Below, piece after piece: positions 44,103-55,280 of a DNA stretch of 64,000 nt. The position numbers and the translations under genes were made by a program. This stretch comes from Notolepis coatsorum (lineage: Eukaryota > Chordata > Actinopteri > Aulopiformes > Paralepididae): the NCBI GenBank assembly GCA_963971535.1, contig OZ020586.1:77548412-77612411 (forward strand), given 5' to 3'. The notes beneath the pieces are model-generated. The model was not told where the DNA came from. It saw only the letters and a list, made by a program, of their open reading frames with translations, and did not search any database. The first letter of the stretch is position 1, and each line of letters opens with the position of its first letter.

Positions 44103-44864
44103 GAGTCTCCACTGGCGGTGGCCGAGCCGTGTATTCGGGATACTCATTTTCATAACTAAGGGACCATGGTCCGAGATAACTATCGCTCCGTATTCGCATT
44201 TGGTTACGAGGGGAAGGAGTCTCTTATCCAGGAGAAAACTGTCTATGCGCGAGAAGGTATTATGGCCCGGGGAAAAAAAGGTGTATCCTCTGGATGTAGG
44301 ATTACGAAACCGCCACACGTCAGCCACCCCATATGATTTAAGAAAGCGCCGGATTGCACGGGACGAGCTAGACTGGGGGGCCTTCCTGGGCGAGCTACGG
44401 TCCAGCACCGGGGAGAGTGCACAATTCATATCGCCGCCAAGGATGAGATGGTGCAAGGTCATATCCGGTAGGCGGGAAAAAAGGCTGGTGAAGAACGTAG
44501 GGTTGTCCCAGTTTGGTGCGTAGATATTAGCCAAAATGACCGGAAATGAATGCAGTTTCTCCACCACTATAATATAGCGCTCTGCAGGGTCGGCCTCTAC
44601 ACTTGACATAGTAAATGGCGTGTTTTTATCTATCAAAATGGCTGCTCCTCTGGCCTTTGTGTGGAAGTTGGAGTGATACATCTGTCCCACCCATCCTCCC
44701 CCCAGTCGAGCATGGTCCGCAGTTTTTAAATGCGTCTCCTGTAAAAACGCTATGTCTGCATTGAGTTGTTTTAAATGTGTAAGTACCTTCTTACGCTTTA
44801 CTGGGTGGTTGAGTGATTTAACATTCCAACTTACGAAATTGACAGAGCACCCTTCCAGCCCCAT
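44103..44864 (-). CDS. Tx1/L1 ORF2 N-terminal endonuclease domain
   Basis: ATG at 44864 (MGLEGCSVNFVSWNVKSLNH). An apurinic-like endonuclease domain with all expected landmarks: WNVKSL, LQETHL, NIYAPN, LGGDMNC, FSRIDSFL and SDHGPLV. It ends at the nested LINE (RQWRLNPLL), so it is separated from its RT. A frame starting upstream at 44933 is possible but less typical. Confidence 0.88.
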
Positions 44865-46206
44865 GGTATCACCTGTGTCGATCATAGTAGATGAGAGAGG
44901 CCATGCATCTGGAACCTTTAGAGAGCTCAGCACAACTGCAGGTGAAAAGCAAAACAGACGTCTGATCAGTTAAGCATGTTGAATGTACAAGTCCGGTACC
45001 CCCCCCCCCCTGACACCTATAAAAAACAAGGTGCCCAAAATACCCTTCAGAAACTAATCCACACATAATGTGCTTATGTTGGAGGTGTTCTACCTATGGA
45101 GCCAGCCGCTCAGGCCCCCGTCGAGCCCCTTAGGTAAAATAAAATAATAAAGAGAAAGAAAAGAAAAATAAGAGTAAAAAAGAAAAAAATAATAATTACT
45201 CAGATCTTGGTATTATATAAGGTCTTCAGCTGTCCAGTGGGATACACCCAACCAGGTAGGGTAATATAGGTGGCAGCGGTGAACGGTAAGCATAACAATA
45301 ATACATTAACATTAACAACCTCACATCAAGCAGGCCCTGAAATAAGGCAAAACATCTTACTCCCGAGCAAGGGCAACCAACATGCCCCGTTAAACACAAA
45401 AAAGGGTGCCTGATTGGGTGATATAGAATAAAATAAATTGGAAGAGGTGTGGGAGTGTGCGTGTGTCCATGCGTCTACAAATGGGTGTGTACCTGGGCAT
45501 ATGCCCTTCAGTGTTCGTGCATTTGCGTGCACGTGATCCTATGTGTGTGTGTGTGTGTATGTATGTATCGGACACAGCCAAGGTGTAAACGTATGGGTGT
45601 GTAGGCGTGAGTGTGTGGGTCCATGCCCCCGTGTCTGTATAATGTGCAAATGTGTATGCGTGTCTTAATGTGTGTCTGTGCATGCGCGTAGTGCGCGCCC
45701 ACGTGTGTGTAGTACGCCTAGAATCTCTAGGTAGTGCATCCATTAGGTATGCGGGCGCGTGCGCCATCTTAGGTGTGAGCATGTGTGTACATATTTATAT
45801 GTCTGTATGTGTATACACACATTGTCCTATTGGGGCCAAAATTATACACTGTTCACATCGTCTGTACATCATAAGTATAGGGCAACAAATTTGCTGGAGG
45901 TTGGTGAGTCACTTAGCTTGGTAAATAGTGTCCAGTGGTGTCCTCTCAATGCTAGGCAGACGATGCTACACATAAATGATCACACAGTAGACATTACAGT
46001 AGCCTCTATATATATTGTCATGTTGTAGTTAATATGATACATCGTTCACATCGCCTGCATATCATAAGCAGCACGTACACACCGATACATCTCTCTTTCT
46101 ATGTGGTCTCACCCGCCGCTGCGTGCACAATGTTCTTTCTGACGTAGCTCATTGCCTCCCCTGCATCGGTGAACTCTTTCTCTTTTCCCCCATGCGTGAT
46201 GCGAAG

Positions 46207-47019
46207 TCAGGCTGGAAAAAGAATGCCGTATCGGATGCCTTCACAGCCGCGTAATATCTTCCTCACCTCCGTAAACGCAGCCCTGGCCTTCGCGACGCCC
46301 GTGGCATAGTCGGGGAAGATTGCAATAGACTTTCCGTTGACCTGTAATGGAGCCTCAGCGCGCGCCCGTCTCAGCACCTCGACACAATCCTGGTAATAGT
46401 GGAGTTTAGCCACGATAGCACGAGGCTTCCCGTCTGGCCTCTTCGGCCCTAGTGCTCTATGCGAGCGGTCCACCAGCACTTCATCGTCCATTTGCAGCAC
46501 GTCTCTCAGTAGTTTTGAGACCGATGCAGTGGAGCTTGAGCCGTCCGTCTCAGCTACTCCAAGTATCCTCACGTTACACCTCCTCATCCTTCCTTCCATG
46601 TCGTCACACTTTCCCCTGAGACCAGTCATCTCCGTATTTAGGTCTTCGACTGTGACTTGTAGCGTTGCCACCTCGTCCGACCACCTCGAGAGACCACCCT
46701 CCACGTCCTTAACCGCAACCTCCATTTTGTTCATGTCCACACGCAGTGTCACTACACAGCTTCGCATTTCCTCCTTTATCGCTTTCAAATCATTTCTGAT
46801 AAGGTCGAACTCTTTGGAAAGTGCACCTTTCAATTCCGATTGTATTATCTCTGCGATTTCGGATTTCAGCGCGAGGAGAATCTCCGTCTTTAAGGCTGTG
46901 GTATCTACGCTGGCCATCTTTGACGGTGTGGTCGGTGGTGGCCCAGAGGCGGAACCCGAGGCTTTCTCAGGCCTACTTGTAGTCGGGACGTATCCGTATT
47001 TGCGAAGGTTTGATGCCAT
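46207..47019 (-). CDS. Tx1/L1 ORF1 RNA-binding protein
   Basis: 270 codons from ATG at 47019 (MASNLRKYGYVPTTSRPEK). Order: a Pro/Ser N-terminal part, a long coiled coil (about residues 45-145: KTEILLALKSEIAEIIQSEL and following heptads), an RRM-like region RRCNVRILGVAETDG, and a C-terminal domain with RPRAIVAKLHYYQ-like text. This matches L1 ORF1 trimers that bind LINE RNA. The gap to ORF2 (44864-46207, about 1.3 kb) holds GT/GTAT-rich sequence and no conserved frame. Confidence 0.87.
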   Translation of the reverse strand: MASNLRKYGYVPTTSRPEKASGSASGPPPTTPSKMASVDTTALKTEILLALKSEIAEIIQSELKGALSKEFDLIRNDLKAIKEEMRSCVVTLRVDMNKMEVAVKDVEGGLSRWSDEVATLQVTVEDLNTEMTGLRGKCDDMEGRMRRCNVRILGVAETDGSSSTASVSKLLRDVLQMDDEVLVDRSHRALGPKRPDGKPRAIVAKLHYYQDCVEVLRRARAEAPLQVNGKSIAIFPDYATGVAKARAAFTEVRKILRGCEGIRYGILFPA

Positions 47020-47470
47020 CTGTCCGTATAAAAAATTACCAACGGTTTGAACAAATGTACCCTGAGTAAGATTCACTAAGTTATGTAAATCCGTAAGCTT
47101 ATTAAATTAAGATAAAACAACAAAAAGTAGAGACTCGACGGGAGCGAGAACAAAAAAGCTTACTACTCCATTGCTCACCTAGCCACGCCCTAGATAAATG
47201 TTTTTAACGCTTTAAATAATTTTAATTAATCTCCAAAGTTAAAGCATTAACTTTGACAGCCCTAAAAAAATATATATATCCCATTAGGGCCCACCGTGAC
47301 ACAGGTGGCGTCAATACTTTTACCAACTACCCTCCAGTTCCGCGTTCGTGTTCTGCGATCTGATTGGCCACTGACGTTTCTTGTCATGTGACATGTGCGC
47401 CAATCGCGTGACGCCTGTTTCTGCGCCTATTTCCGCCTTGAACAGCCTGCAAACTACCTAACGCCTAGTT

Positions 47471-47612
47471 TATCACTGGTTAAGCTTAGGCGACTCTTTC
47501 GAAGTTGGTTAGGTTAAAGTTTGGAATCAGGGCTGGTGTTCTATCACCATGTTCTAAGACAAACTCTAACCTTAACCAACTTCGAAAGAGTGCTTAAGCT
47601 TAACCGGTGATA
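47471..47612. repeat. Long imperfect inverted repeat (~50-bp arms)
   Basis: TATCACTGGTTAAGCTTAGG...GACTCTTTCGAAGTTGGTTA (47471-47522) pairs with TAACCAACTTCGAAAGAGT...TTAAGCTTAACCGGTGATA (47561-47612). The loop is about 38 bp. GCCTGTTTC/GCCTAGTTT-like text extends the arms a little. It may be a foldback MITE; no target duplication was defined. Confidence 0.85.
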
Positions 47613-47635
47613 GAAACAGGCGTGACAATACCTAA

Positions 47636-47860
47636 CATTTAGATTAACCCAGTTAATGCCTTAACTAGACAGTTACAATGTAACATTTAGATTAACACAG
47701 TTAATGCCTAACTAGACAGTTAGAAGAAAGCAGGAAGCCGGACCAGCACTCTCAGATTCAAAGTTTTAATTGCAGCCTGGAACATACATGTTTCGGAACC
47801 AATGTGTAACTAGACAGTTACAATATAACATTTATATTAATTAACCCAGTTAATGCCTTA
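47636..47860. repeat. Tandem copies of a ~55-bp unit
   Basis: ACATTTAGATTAACCCAGTT followed by AATGCCTTAACTAGACAGTT occurs at about 47636 and 47690, with a further partial copy at about 47810-47860. The hAT MITE landed in the last copy. Confidence 0.75.
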
Positions 47861-47863
47861 AGA

Positions 47864-48709
47864 CAGGGGTCAGCAACCTTTAGTATCAAAAGAGCCACTT
47901 TTCCCCCGTCCCACAAAATAAAATGCTCAGGGAGCCGCACAACCTATTTACCCTTAAAATGAAGATAACACAGTGCATAACGTTTTATATATCCCCAAGC
48001 ATTCCCCACATTTAGCATAAAATGCCAGACAATTGCATACCCAAAGTAATTTGCGAGTTATTATACTTTATACTTATAGCACACAGTTTGTTGCATTAAT
48101 GGGATTATAAAGCAACAAAAAGAAAAAATTTGACTTTTTAATTGCTGTTTTTACCTGTTATAACAAAGGAAAACCTCAAACTCTTATGAAGAGGAGAAAA
48201 AATACTGGCTGTGTAGACCTATTTTTTAATAAAACACAGAAGAGGAGACAAAACACTGGTGTCTGTAGACCGACTTTGAAATAAAACCCTGAACTATTCA
48301 GGTATATTTGAGTCCTTCCCTTATTTGTGGAACATTTATCAAATAAAAAGTAGTCTACTTTGAAAAAAGACTACCATGTGTAGACGTACTTTGAAATAAA
48401 ACACAGAAAAGGAGAAAAAACACTGACATCTGTAGACCTACTTTGAAATAAAACCCTGAACTATGCAGCTATATTAGAGCTGCAAATTTCGCACCACATA
48501 TCAGGCATACAGGCAAGCCTTTTGTTGACTAAATATCTTAGTTGATGAAATATTTTTTCATTTCAGTGTCACAGTATGACATAGATCTCCAAAATAAGAG
48601 AAAAAAAAAAGTAAAAAAAAAAAAAGAAAAAAAAAAATTTGCCATGGAGCCGCAGCTGATTGGCTAAAGAGCCGCATGCGGCCTCGAGGCCGCAGGTTGC
48701 CGACCCCTG
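47864..48709. mobile_element. hAT MITE with perfect 8-bp TSD
   Basis: Left tip CAGGGGTCAGCAACCT, right tip AGGTTGCCGACCCCTG (inverted, one mismatch). CCTTAAGA flanks both sides (47856-47863, 48710-48717). It is 846 bp with A-rich stretches inside and no transposase. The Charlie-like tips (CAGGGGTCGGCAACC) are widespread in vertebrates. Confidence 0.93.
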
Positions 48710-48831
48710 CCTTAAGAGAAAGAGGCTGGTGGTCAATGTCACTTCGGATTGCTATGGACTTTACTCCTGTTGGGAAACTATAGCGATGGTCTGTGCTCAC
48801 CACACGAGCCGGCGTCTACCCCCGAGCTTCA

Positions 48832-48918
48832 TTTGACCAATCAGAGAGGGGCTTCGCTCAACCAATCAGAGAGGGGTCTGCAGAAATGGGCTCAACCAAT
48901 CAGAGAGGGGTCTGCAGA
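48832..48918. repeat. Short tandem: AACCAATCAGAGAGGGG
   Basis: Three copies of ACCAATCAGAGAGGGG, the last two with TCTGCAGAAATG. The first copy lacks this extension. The CCAAT words may be coincidental. Confidence 0.85.
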
Positions 48919-49407
48919 AATGCGGCTACGGAAAGTATAGACGCCCCAAAGGGACACCAGTGGAACATCCTGGTGGGGTCATGTGACAGATCATGTGATG
49001 TTGTGCTCCCATAAACCACCTTTCCACAATGATGACTAAATGACAGAAGTAGCTAGCATTCAAAAGCTAGATTCTTGTTGCTAAAAGGTAAGATTTGCCC
49101 ATTTAAGAATTACAATGCTTACATAACATGGTCTTTATGATATATAACCTTTTGTGAACACATTTCTTGAATAAAATGATAACGAAAACAATTGATAAAA
49201 ATCGCTGTGACACATACGTCACACACCGGGCATATCACCTTAAAATGTTCATGAACATTTGCTGTGACATATTATGTCACAATACGAACAATTATTATGA
49301 TCTGCTCAGTTAATTTGTCTGATTCAATGATATTTAGTTAATATATTTTATATTGTTCAAATGTTCAATTGTTCAAAGCATTAAACAAATATCAGTCATA
49401 TTTCAAT

Positions 49408-49964
49408 GTAGTACCCTGTAGTGCCATGTAGTAGTACCCTGTAGTGCCATGTAGTACCCTGTAGTGCCATGTAGTACCATGTAGTACCCTGTAGTACCCT
49501 GTAGTGCCATGTAGTACCCTGTAGTGTCATGTAGTACCCTGTAGTGCCATGTAGTACCATGTAGTACCCTGTAGTGCCATGTAGTACCCTGTAGTGCCAT
49601 GTAGTACCATGTAGTACCCTGTAGTGTCATGTAGTACCCTGTAGTGCCATGTAGTACCCTGTAGTGCCATGTAGTACCCTGTAGTGCCATGTAGTACCCT
49701 GTAGTGTCATGTAGTACCCTGTAGTGCCATGTAGTACCCTGTAGTGCCATGTAGTACCCTGTAGTGCCATGTAGTACCCATGTAGTACCCTGTAGTACCC
49801 AGTAGTACCCTGTAGTGCCCTGTAGTGCCATGTAGTGTCATGTAGTACCATGTAGTACCCATGTAGTACCCTGTAGTACCCTGTAGTACCCTGTAGTATC
49901 ATGTAGTACCATGTAGTACCATGTAGTACCCTGTAGTACCATGTAGTACCATGTAGTGCACTAC
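49408..49964. repeat. 20-bp minisatellite (GTAGTGCCATGTAGTACCCT)
   Basis: About 27 units of a 20-bp unit that is itself a doubled 10-mer (GTAGTNCCNT). Minus-strand frames of Tyr/Thr/Gly/His repeat text are artefacts of the array. Confidence 0.96.
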
Positions 49965-50136
49965 ATGGGAATTAGGAATAAGTTTAATGATTAACGCCCA
50001 ATGTGACATATATGTAACATTTCAGATCTTTTATTTTGAAAATAAATTCAGAAATGTGTTCTTTGTAGTCTATTTAGTCAGTCTTATGCCCCTCATAATT
50101 TTCCTTGAAGTAGAAATGGGTGTGGGTTCTAATGGG

Positions 50137-51409
50137 ATATATATATTCTTTTTTTTGGATCATTCCATTTGGGCTGTGGGGGGTGCTTAACCGATTTGCG
50201 GCCAACCACGTATATATATACGTTGTAAACTCGGTTTTGCTTTTATTCCATTTTAATATCCTACTCAATGTCACAGAGCTGTATTTTGGCTGGAAACGGC
50301 ATATCGGGACTCTGAAAGTGCAGTACCGGCCAGATCCTGGTATTGGCGCTGTCTCGATAATGCAGTTTCCCCTGTTGCAGACCGGGGGTCACCTTTTTTT
50401 CGCTCCGGGTTAGCTTTTCTGTTAGCCTGAAGCGAGGGCTTCAACCGATCGCCTGGAATACTTATTGCGACGCCGAATTTAGTATGCAGTAAAGGAATAT
50501 AGCATCAGCCAATGGACATATCGATCTACCAGATGGCGATCAAATAACTGGGAAATTCTTTTTGGAATCCAACCGGCCACAGGTAAGAGCGATTTGACGT
50601 CAATTTCATTCTGATCGGGCCTTGTTCTCATAGCCATCCACCCGGTCAGCGTATGATGTTGCAATAACGAATGCCGTTATTGGTAATCAATAATCAGAAA
50701 CGACCCCCCCCCCCCTTTCATGCATTCATGGTGAAACATGATACCGATCATATGCATTTAGATTTTTAACGCCAATCGATTTAACGTTATTAGCTTAGCG
50801 CCCTATAACTAGATTTGCAGGAATTACCCCTAACCATTCCGGTATATAGTTCATATACACAACGCATAAAACAGGAACGTATTGATGATTTTATTTATGG
50901 CATATTGAAGGGAAGGTTTATACTGTCAATTGACAATGACAATGGACACATAGCAATAATAAAATATAGATTTAGCTCTACAAACAACCTCAAGCACAGT
51001 GAAAACTTGTAATGAAAAGCTGGCCTCATAGAGTGGGATTAGACGGGCCCCAATGGCCCCGAATGTGTTTAATGTCTGAAGGAGTCGACTGGAGGCTTCT
51101 TGTCCTCTGCGAAAGCATGCAATTAGTCCACTGATGGATACATCTTGATATTTGTGTTTATTAGACAGGTGAAATCCTCTTTCAGTGCCTCTGTGCCAGT
51201 TTTCTTAGGCAGTTAGCCTCGCTGGTATGCGTGCCATTAGCGTTAGCCACGCTTCTAGGCCTCTTTGCTTTTGGAAAGAATGATAATAAAAAATATATAT
51301 TATACTTGTTTAAAAAAAAATTATGTTGCATTCGACTAAGACGTTGGCAGTCGACTATGGCTCCTTTCGATTGATTAGTCGACTATTCAACTAGTCGAGG
51401 TCAGCCCTA
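50137..51409. mobile_element. hAT MITE copy A (left-truncated), split by a TTAA element
   Basis: ATCATTCCATTTGGGCTGTG (50159 on) and, after the insert, TGTCTGAAGGAGTCGACTGG to AACTAGTCGAGGTCAGCCCT (51409) align with copy B at 55281-55777. The left terminus present in copy B is missing. It is interrupted by the element at 50191-51068. Confidence 0.82.
50191..51068. mobile_element. TTAA-target element in hAT copy A
   Basis: Copy B reads GGTGCTTAATGTCTG without interruption (about 55425-55440). In copy A the same TTAA is duplicated (50187-50190, 51069-51072) around 878 bp. The termini (CCGATTTGCGGCCA and the inverse of TGGCCCCGAATGTGT) are only weakly inverted. No transposase. The class is piggyBac- or Kolobok-like by target only. 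The precise empty site in copy B is strong evidence of transposition. Confidence 0.85.
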
Positions 51410-51589
51410 GAAGGTAACAGATTCAGATAGAGACGTGAGCACATGAGCCAAGGCATCATAGCAACAGCCTGCCCAACATCGATTGACACACCTTGTCGGC
51501 TCAAACAAGGGACTAAACACGTTTTGCAATTATGCCACAATAATGTTGAACGCCCTACCCATAGCCGTAAAATAATGTGAATCCCAATT

Positions 51590-51815
51590 TCGTATGATAT
51601 TTTTATTTTTTTACACAGTACTGTATATTTGTATGTCTTGTATGTCATAAATGTCTTGATTAATTGAAAATGGAGGACCCTGATCATGCACAAGACGAAA
51701 GTATTTTTCTGGTCTACATCCTCGTAGCAGTTGTTTGTATTGAGCCGTACGTACTGTATTGTACCCATTCGGCAATCTGTTAATAAAGTTTTCAATCAAT
51801 CAATCAATCAATCAC
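51590..51815 (+). mobile_element. Possible non-LTR element 3' end with (CAAT)n tail
   Basis: ATTCGGCAATCTGTTAATAA followed by AGTTTTCAATCAATCAATC looks like a LINE/SINE 3' terminus with a short tandem tail. No RT text or target duplication was seen. Confidence 0.35.
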
Positions 51816-52141
51816 ACATACAGACAAATCAGTGTTCAGTTCAAAAGCGTGGTGCGTGGTTGGAAATGGATAGGAATGGAATAAGAACAGGAATGGATTT
51901 GACCCTGGAAGGAGACTTGCACCACAGCATGTCTGCTGGAGCCCCACTGGATAGGTAATGGAGTGTCTGGTTCCACAGTTACACCACCAAGAATAGAAAC
52001 ACTAATCAATAATGCTCAATATCACACTTCCTGATTCTTGTCACATGGGCAAAGTGTGAAGCCGTGCCATTGGCTGAGTGCCAGAGCATGATTCATAGGT
52101 CAGTGAAGCATGCCTACAGATGCACACACATACACATACAC
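51816..52141. other. No recognisable feature
   Basis: Mixed sequence with scattered CA/CACATACACA words at 52120-52140; no gene or family recognised. Confidence 0.5.
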
Positions 52142-52838
52142 ATGGCCGCCTAGTTATAGTTGAAAGTGGGGGTGCAATTTTTTATTTATTTTTTTTATTA
52201 TTTTTTTTTATTTAAAAAAAAAATGACAGGCAAGGGGTGCCAGATATTTTTTTTTCATTTAATGAACCTGTACGTGCAATTTCCTGCAATATAGAGCCTT
52301 CAATCTTGACCAATAAAGCTGCTCTTTTCACTATAAAACTCAGTTTATATTGCAGTATGATAGCCAATTACTATAATAATAATATATTAATATATATATA
52401 TACTGTATATATACTGTATATTGATTTTTCGCTCTTTTATTTTTATTAAATCAATCTCCTTTCAAATTTTTTTTAATAAGAAAGAGAGAAAAAATACCAA
52501 CAAGGAATAATAACAGGGTCTGCTGTAAATATAGCCTATTTTGTGTCTTAATTTGTTATGTTATCCTACACTTTAAGCTGTCTGATATTTCCATTACCTG
52601 GAAAAAATGAAAAAAAAAGTTTTGCAATCTTTGGAAACTTAAAAACTTGCTATTAAGTGTCATTGCGTATTATTAATTTGATTGAAATTACGTAGTTATG
52701 GTTAGATAAGATTTATATATTGGGGGGGGGGGATATATCATATGATCAAAAAGTGAGGGTGCAAAGGGACAAGTTTGCTCCCCCAAGTTCAATACTGGTG
52801 GAGCACATGCTTCGCCTGCTCCATTACGTAGGCGCCTA
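52142..52838. mobile_element. Putative DNA transposon remnant with short inverted tips
   Basis: GGCCGCCTAGTTATAG at the left and TACGTAGGCGCC at the right are roughly inverted. GGGGGTGCAATTT near the left and AGGGTGCAAAGGGACAAGTT near the right are also related inside. The interior is AT-rich with long T and A runs and a TATATATACTGTATATA palindrome (52390-52425). Flanks are CACATACAC on both sides, so the target duplication is unclear. Confidence 0.5.
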
Positions 52839-53266
52839 TGCACATACACACTAGAGAGACACACAGATAAGAAATCACAGATCATTAAATTTATTTGTAT
52901 GTACCTACGGTATCCACAATAATACATACATAAAGACACACACAAACACACACACAGTCAGATCAGAGAGTTTTAATTAACATGCACAACATCAGGCCAT
53001 AATATGTAGGACAGGACTAAAACACACACTCCATTACCCCCACCTCACTGTGTGTGTGTGTATGTGTGTATGTGCATTTCTGTATTCATCCATTTGTGTG
53101 TGTGTAGTGTATGTTTCTGTACATGTCCATAGAGTGCTGTGATACACTACGCCTCTCTGTTTACATGTTGGTGACTAATCTATTGTGATTATATACGCCT
53201 TGTTACCAGGCCAGTGTGTCCCCTGTGATTCTGCACAGCAGTGTGTGTGTGTGTAATGTGTGTGTG
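52839..53266. other. GT/CA-rich sequence, no gene seen
   Basis: Contains (CA)n near 52930-52960 and interrupted (GT)n at 53045-53110 and 53240-53265. No coding text. Confidence 0.6.
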
Positions 53267-53892
53267 CAGGGATGTGCACAGGACTTTAGATGGGCAGGTG
53301 CTCAAAGGCTGAAAAGGGCACAACACTTGTGTGTATATATTAAGCGAGCGCGCGTAGCGCGCAAGCGCGATTTTTAAGGGCCCTTTTCGGGCGGGGGGCC
53401 CCCTTTTTATGCCTTTTGGGGGGTTTTGGTGATCAAATATTGAATATTGAACTATAATAATCAGTGCAGGAGCTCACTTATCCTTGAAAGACACTTTTAT
53501 CACTGACTTAAAAGGCCCATACATCTCCATAAATGTTCAGGGGGGAGGGAATAAGTGCTTACCCTACAGACCCCAAGAAGTGCTGTATATTCTGTATTGT
53601 TTAATATAAATGCATTTTTTATTCCAATCCCGATTTGTATTTGAGATTCCCAAATCCCATCGGACTTGACTTCTTTGTGTCCCTCAATGAGTGTAATACC
53701 AGCATTCAACAGCGGTTTCTATCATGATCATCATCACCACCCACGCTATGCATAAAATATATAGGTCCGCGGAGAGGCATGCTGAGGAGGCCGTGCAAAC
53801 TGCAATGGAATATGGGGCATCTCTCTCTTTACCTAATATTTTTATTCTATCCTGACATTTTTCAGTTGGAAGGGCAGTCTATATGGCGTAAC

Positions 53893-53927
<35 letters not shown>

Positions 53928-54020
53928 TTTTAATTTTTTTTTAAAAGGGGCACTTTTTTGATGAGGCTCAAAAAGGCAGGTGCTCAGGCACCCCTTGGCC
54001 TCTATGTGTGCACGTGCCTG
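53267..54020. mobile_element. hAT-like element inserted in a (GT)n tract
   Basis: The left tip CAGGGATGTGCACA and the inverse of the right tip (CAGGCACGTGCACA) agree at 11 of 14 positions; both sides share GGCAGGTGCTCA further in. GT repeats lie on both sides, giving an apparent TGTGTGTG duplication. Contains an A run of about 28 (53897-53924) and the palindromic GCGCGCGTAGCGCGC. Confidence 0.7.
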
Positions 54021-54181
54021 TGTGTGTATGTGAATGTGATGGGTGTGTGTGTGGTGTCACGGCTCAATTTTAGCTCCATGTCCGTCCCTGTTAGGGGCCT
54101 AATGCAGGCTAGCTGCCATGCTAAATATATATTTAGCACTGATTCTCCATGTAAAGATTTGAAGTGGGAGAATTTGAGTTC

Positions 54182-54345
54182 TTACTGAACAGAGGGGAGA
54201 CACTGTGACACAAGCAATTAGGGGTTAAGTGTCTTGCTCAAGGACACTTCGACACGCTGCCCAGGAGGAGCGGGAATCGAACTGGGAACCTACGGATTGC
54301 CAGACGACTGCTCTACCTCCTGAGCCACTGTCGCCCCGCATGCAT
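54182..54345 (-). mobile_element. tRNA-derived SINE, reverse orientation
   Basis: Read on the minus strand: GGGGCGACAGTGGCTCAGGA (A-box region), TAGAGCAGTCGTCTGGCAAT, CAGTTCGATTCCCGC (B box), then GTGTCCTTGAGCAAGACACT, a common fish SINE body. The 3' part is missing or strongly diverged. Confidence 0.75.
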
Positions 54346-54361
54346 GTCTTTATACACAACT

Positions 54362-55280
54362 AGTGATGTGCCCAAACAGATCATTTCAGTGAGTGAGCGA
54401 TTCGATTCACGCTCACGGCAATGAACCGATTCACTGATTCGACTCACGGTTCACGGTTCAGTAGCGCTTCCGGATCCTGCAGCGAGCCAAAAACTATGAA
54501 GCGGGCGCGTGTAGCGCGCCCGTGAAAAAAATTTGGCCGATGTTATACATACAATTACATACAATTATACATACAATTGTTAAGGGGATGCAGACCAGAG
54601 AAAGACTTTCGTCTTGTTTACATCAGGGTCCCCCTGTTTACATCAGTAATCATCTGTAACATTTAGAATTGATTTCAAGGTCCTCCTCCTTATATACAAA
54701 GTATAAACATTGCGATCTACTATTGAAGGTTCCAAGCCACAGTCTAAAGAAAATCAGGGATGCAGCCTTTGCTAACTATGCACCAAAGTTATGGAACACA
54801 CTACCTATGGACATTAGGGAAGCTAGATCTCTTAATATTTTCAGAAATAAGCTAAAAACGTACCTCTTCACCATAGCCTTCTAATACACCCCGCTGTGAT
54901 CAATTGCATATTTGCATCTCGTTACGTTAGTCATAGCCTATTCTTCATAGGCTACTGTTGTTTGACAAAAGACACTCATTAGCGCCACTCGACTCCTATA
55001 CAACCAAATAAGTAGTATGCTATTCATTCCGTTGTCTGTGTCAATGTCTGTCAATAGGTAGTACTACTATTCATTCAGTTTCTCATAGAAACGTGTCAGA
55101 CTCTAGTTGAGCCCCCGATCGGCGATATCCGTTGAGTTCATTGTGTGTGTCTGTGTGCGTGCGGGGGGGGGGGGGGGGGGGGGGGCGTGAACCAACTCAT
55201 TGCCAGACGTGAGCGATTCAACTCACGCTCACGGCAATGAATCGGCTCTTATGAACGAGTCGCTCATGACCGACCCATCA
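54362..55280. mobile_element. hAT-like element with GATTCA/GCTCACGGCAATGAA ends
   Basis: The left part TAGTGATGTGCCC...GATTCACGCTCACGGCAATGAA is repeated inversely and directly near the right end (CTCACGCTCACGGCAATGAA; GACCGACCCATCACA). It contains a foreign LINE piece at about 54590-54890 and a run of about 22 G (55164-55185). Its right end touches hAT copy B. Confidence 0.6.
54663..54884 (+). pseudogene. LINE ORF2 C-terminal fragment (L2-like)
   Basis: Frame ending ANYAPKLWNTLPMDIREARS and LKTYLFTIAF, the terminal signature of L2/Rex-type LINE polyproteins. Only about 70 codons remain. Confidence 0.7.

Larger units (their letters stand above)
39767..47189 (-). mobile_element. Near full-length Tx1-type L1 LINE with 16-bp TSD, carrying a nested LINE
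   Basis: CTAGATAAATGTTTTT occurs on both sides (39751-39766, 47190-47205). On the minus strand the element starts GGGCGTGGCTAGGTGAGC (a usual G-rich L1 start) and ends in a T/A-rich tail next to the duplication. ORF1 is intact; ORF2 has an endonuclease, RT and C-terminal domain but is interrupted by a LINE fragment (about 43090-44102), one frameshift and a catalytic-site change. The left duplication begins one base after the piggyBac MITE's TTAA. Confidence 0.93.
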
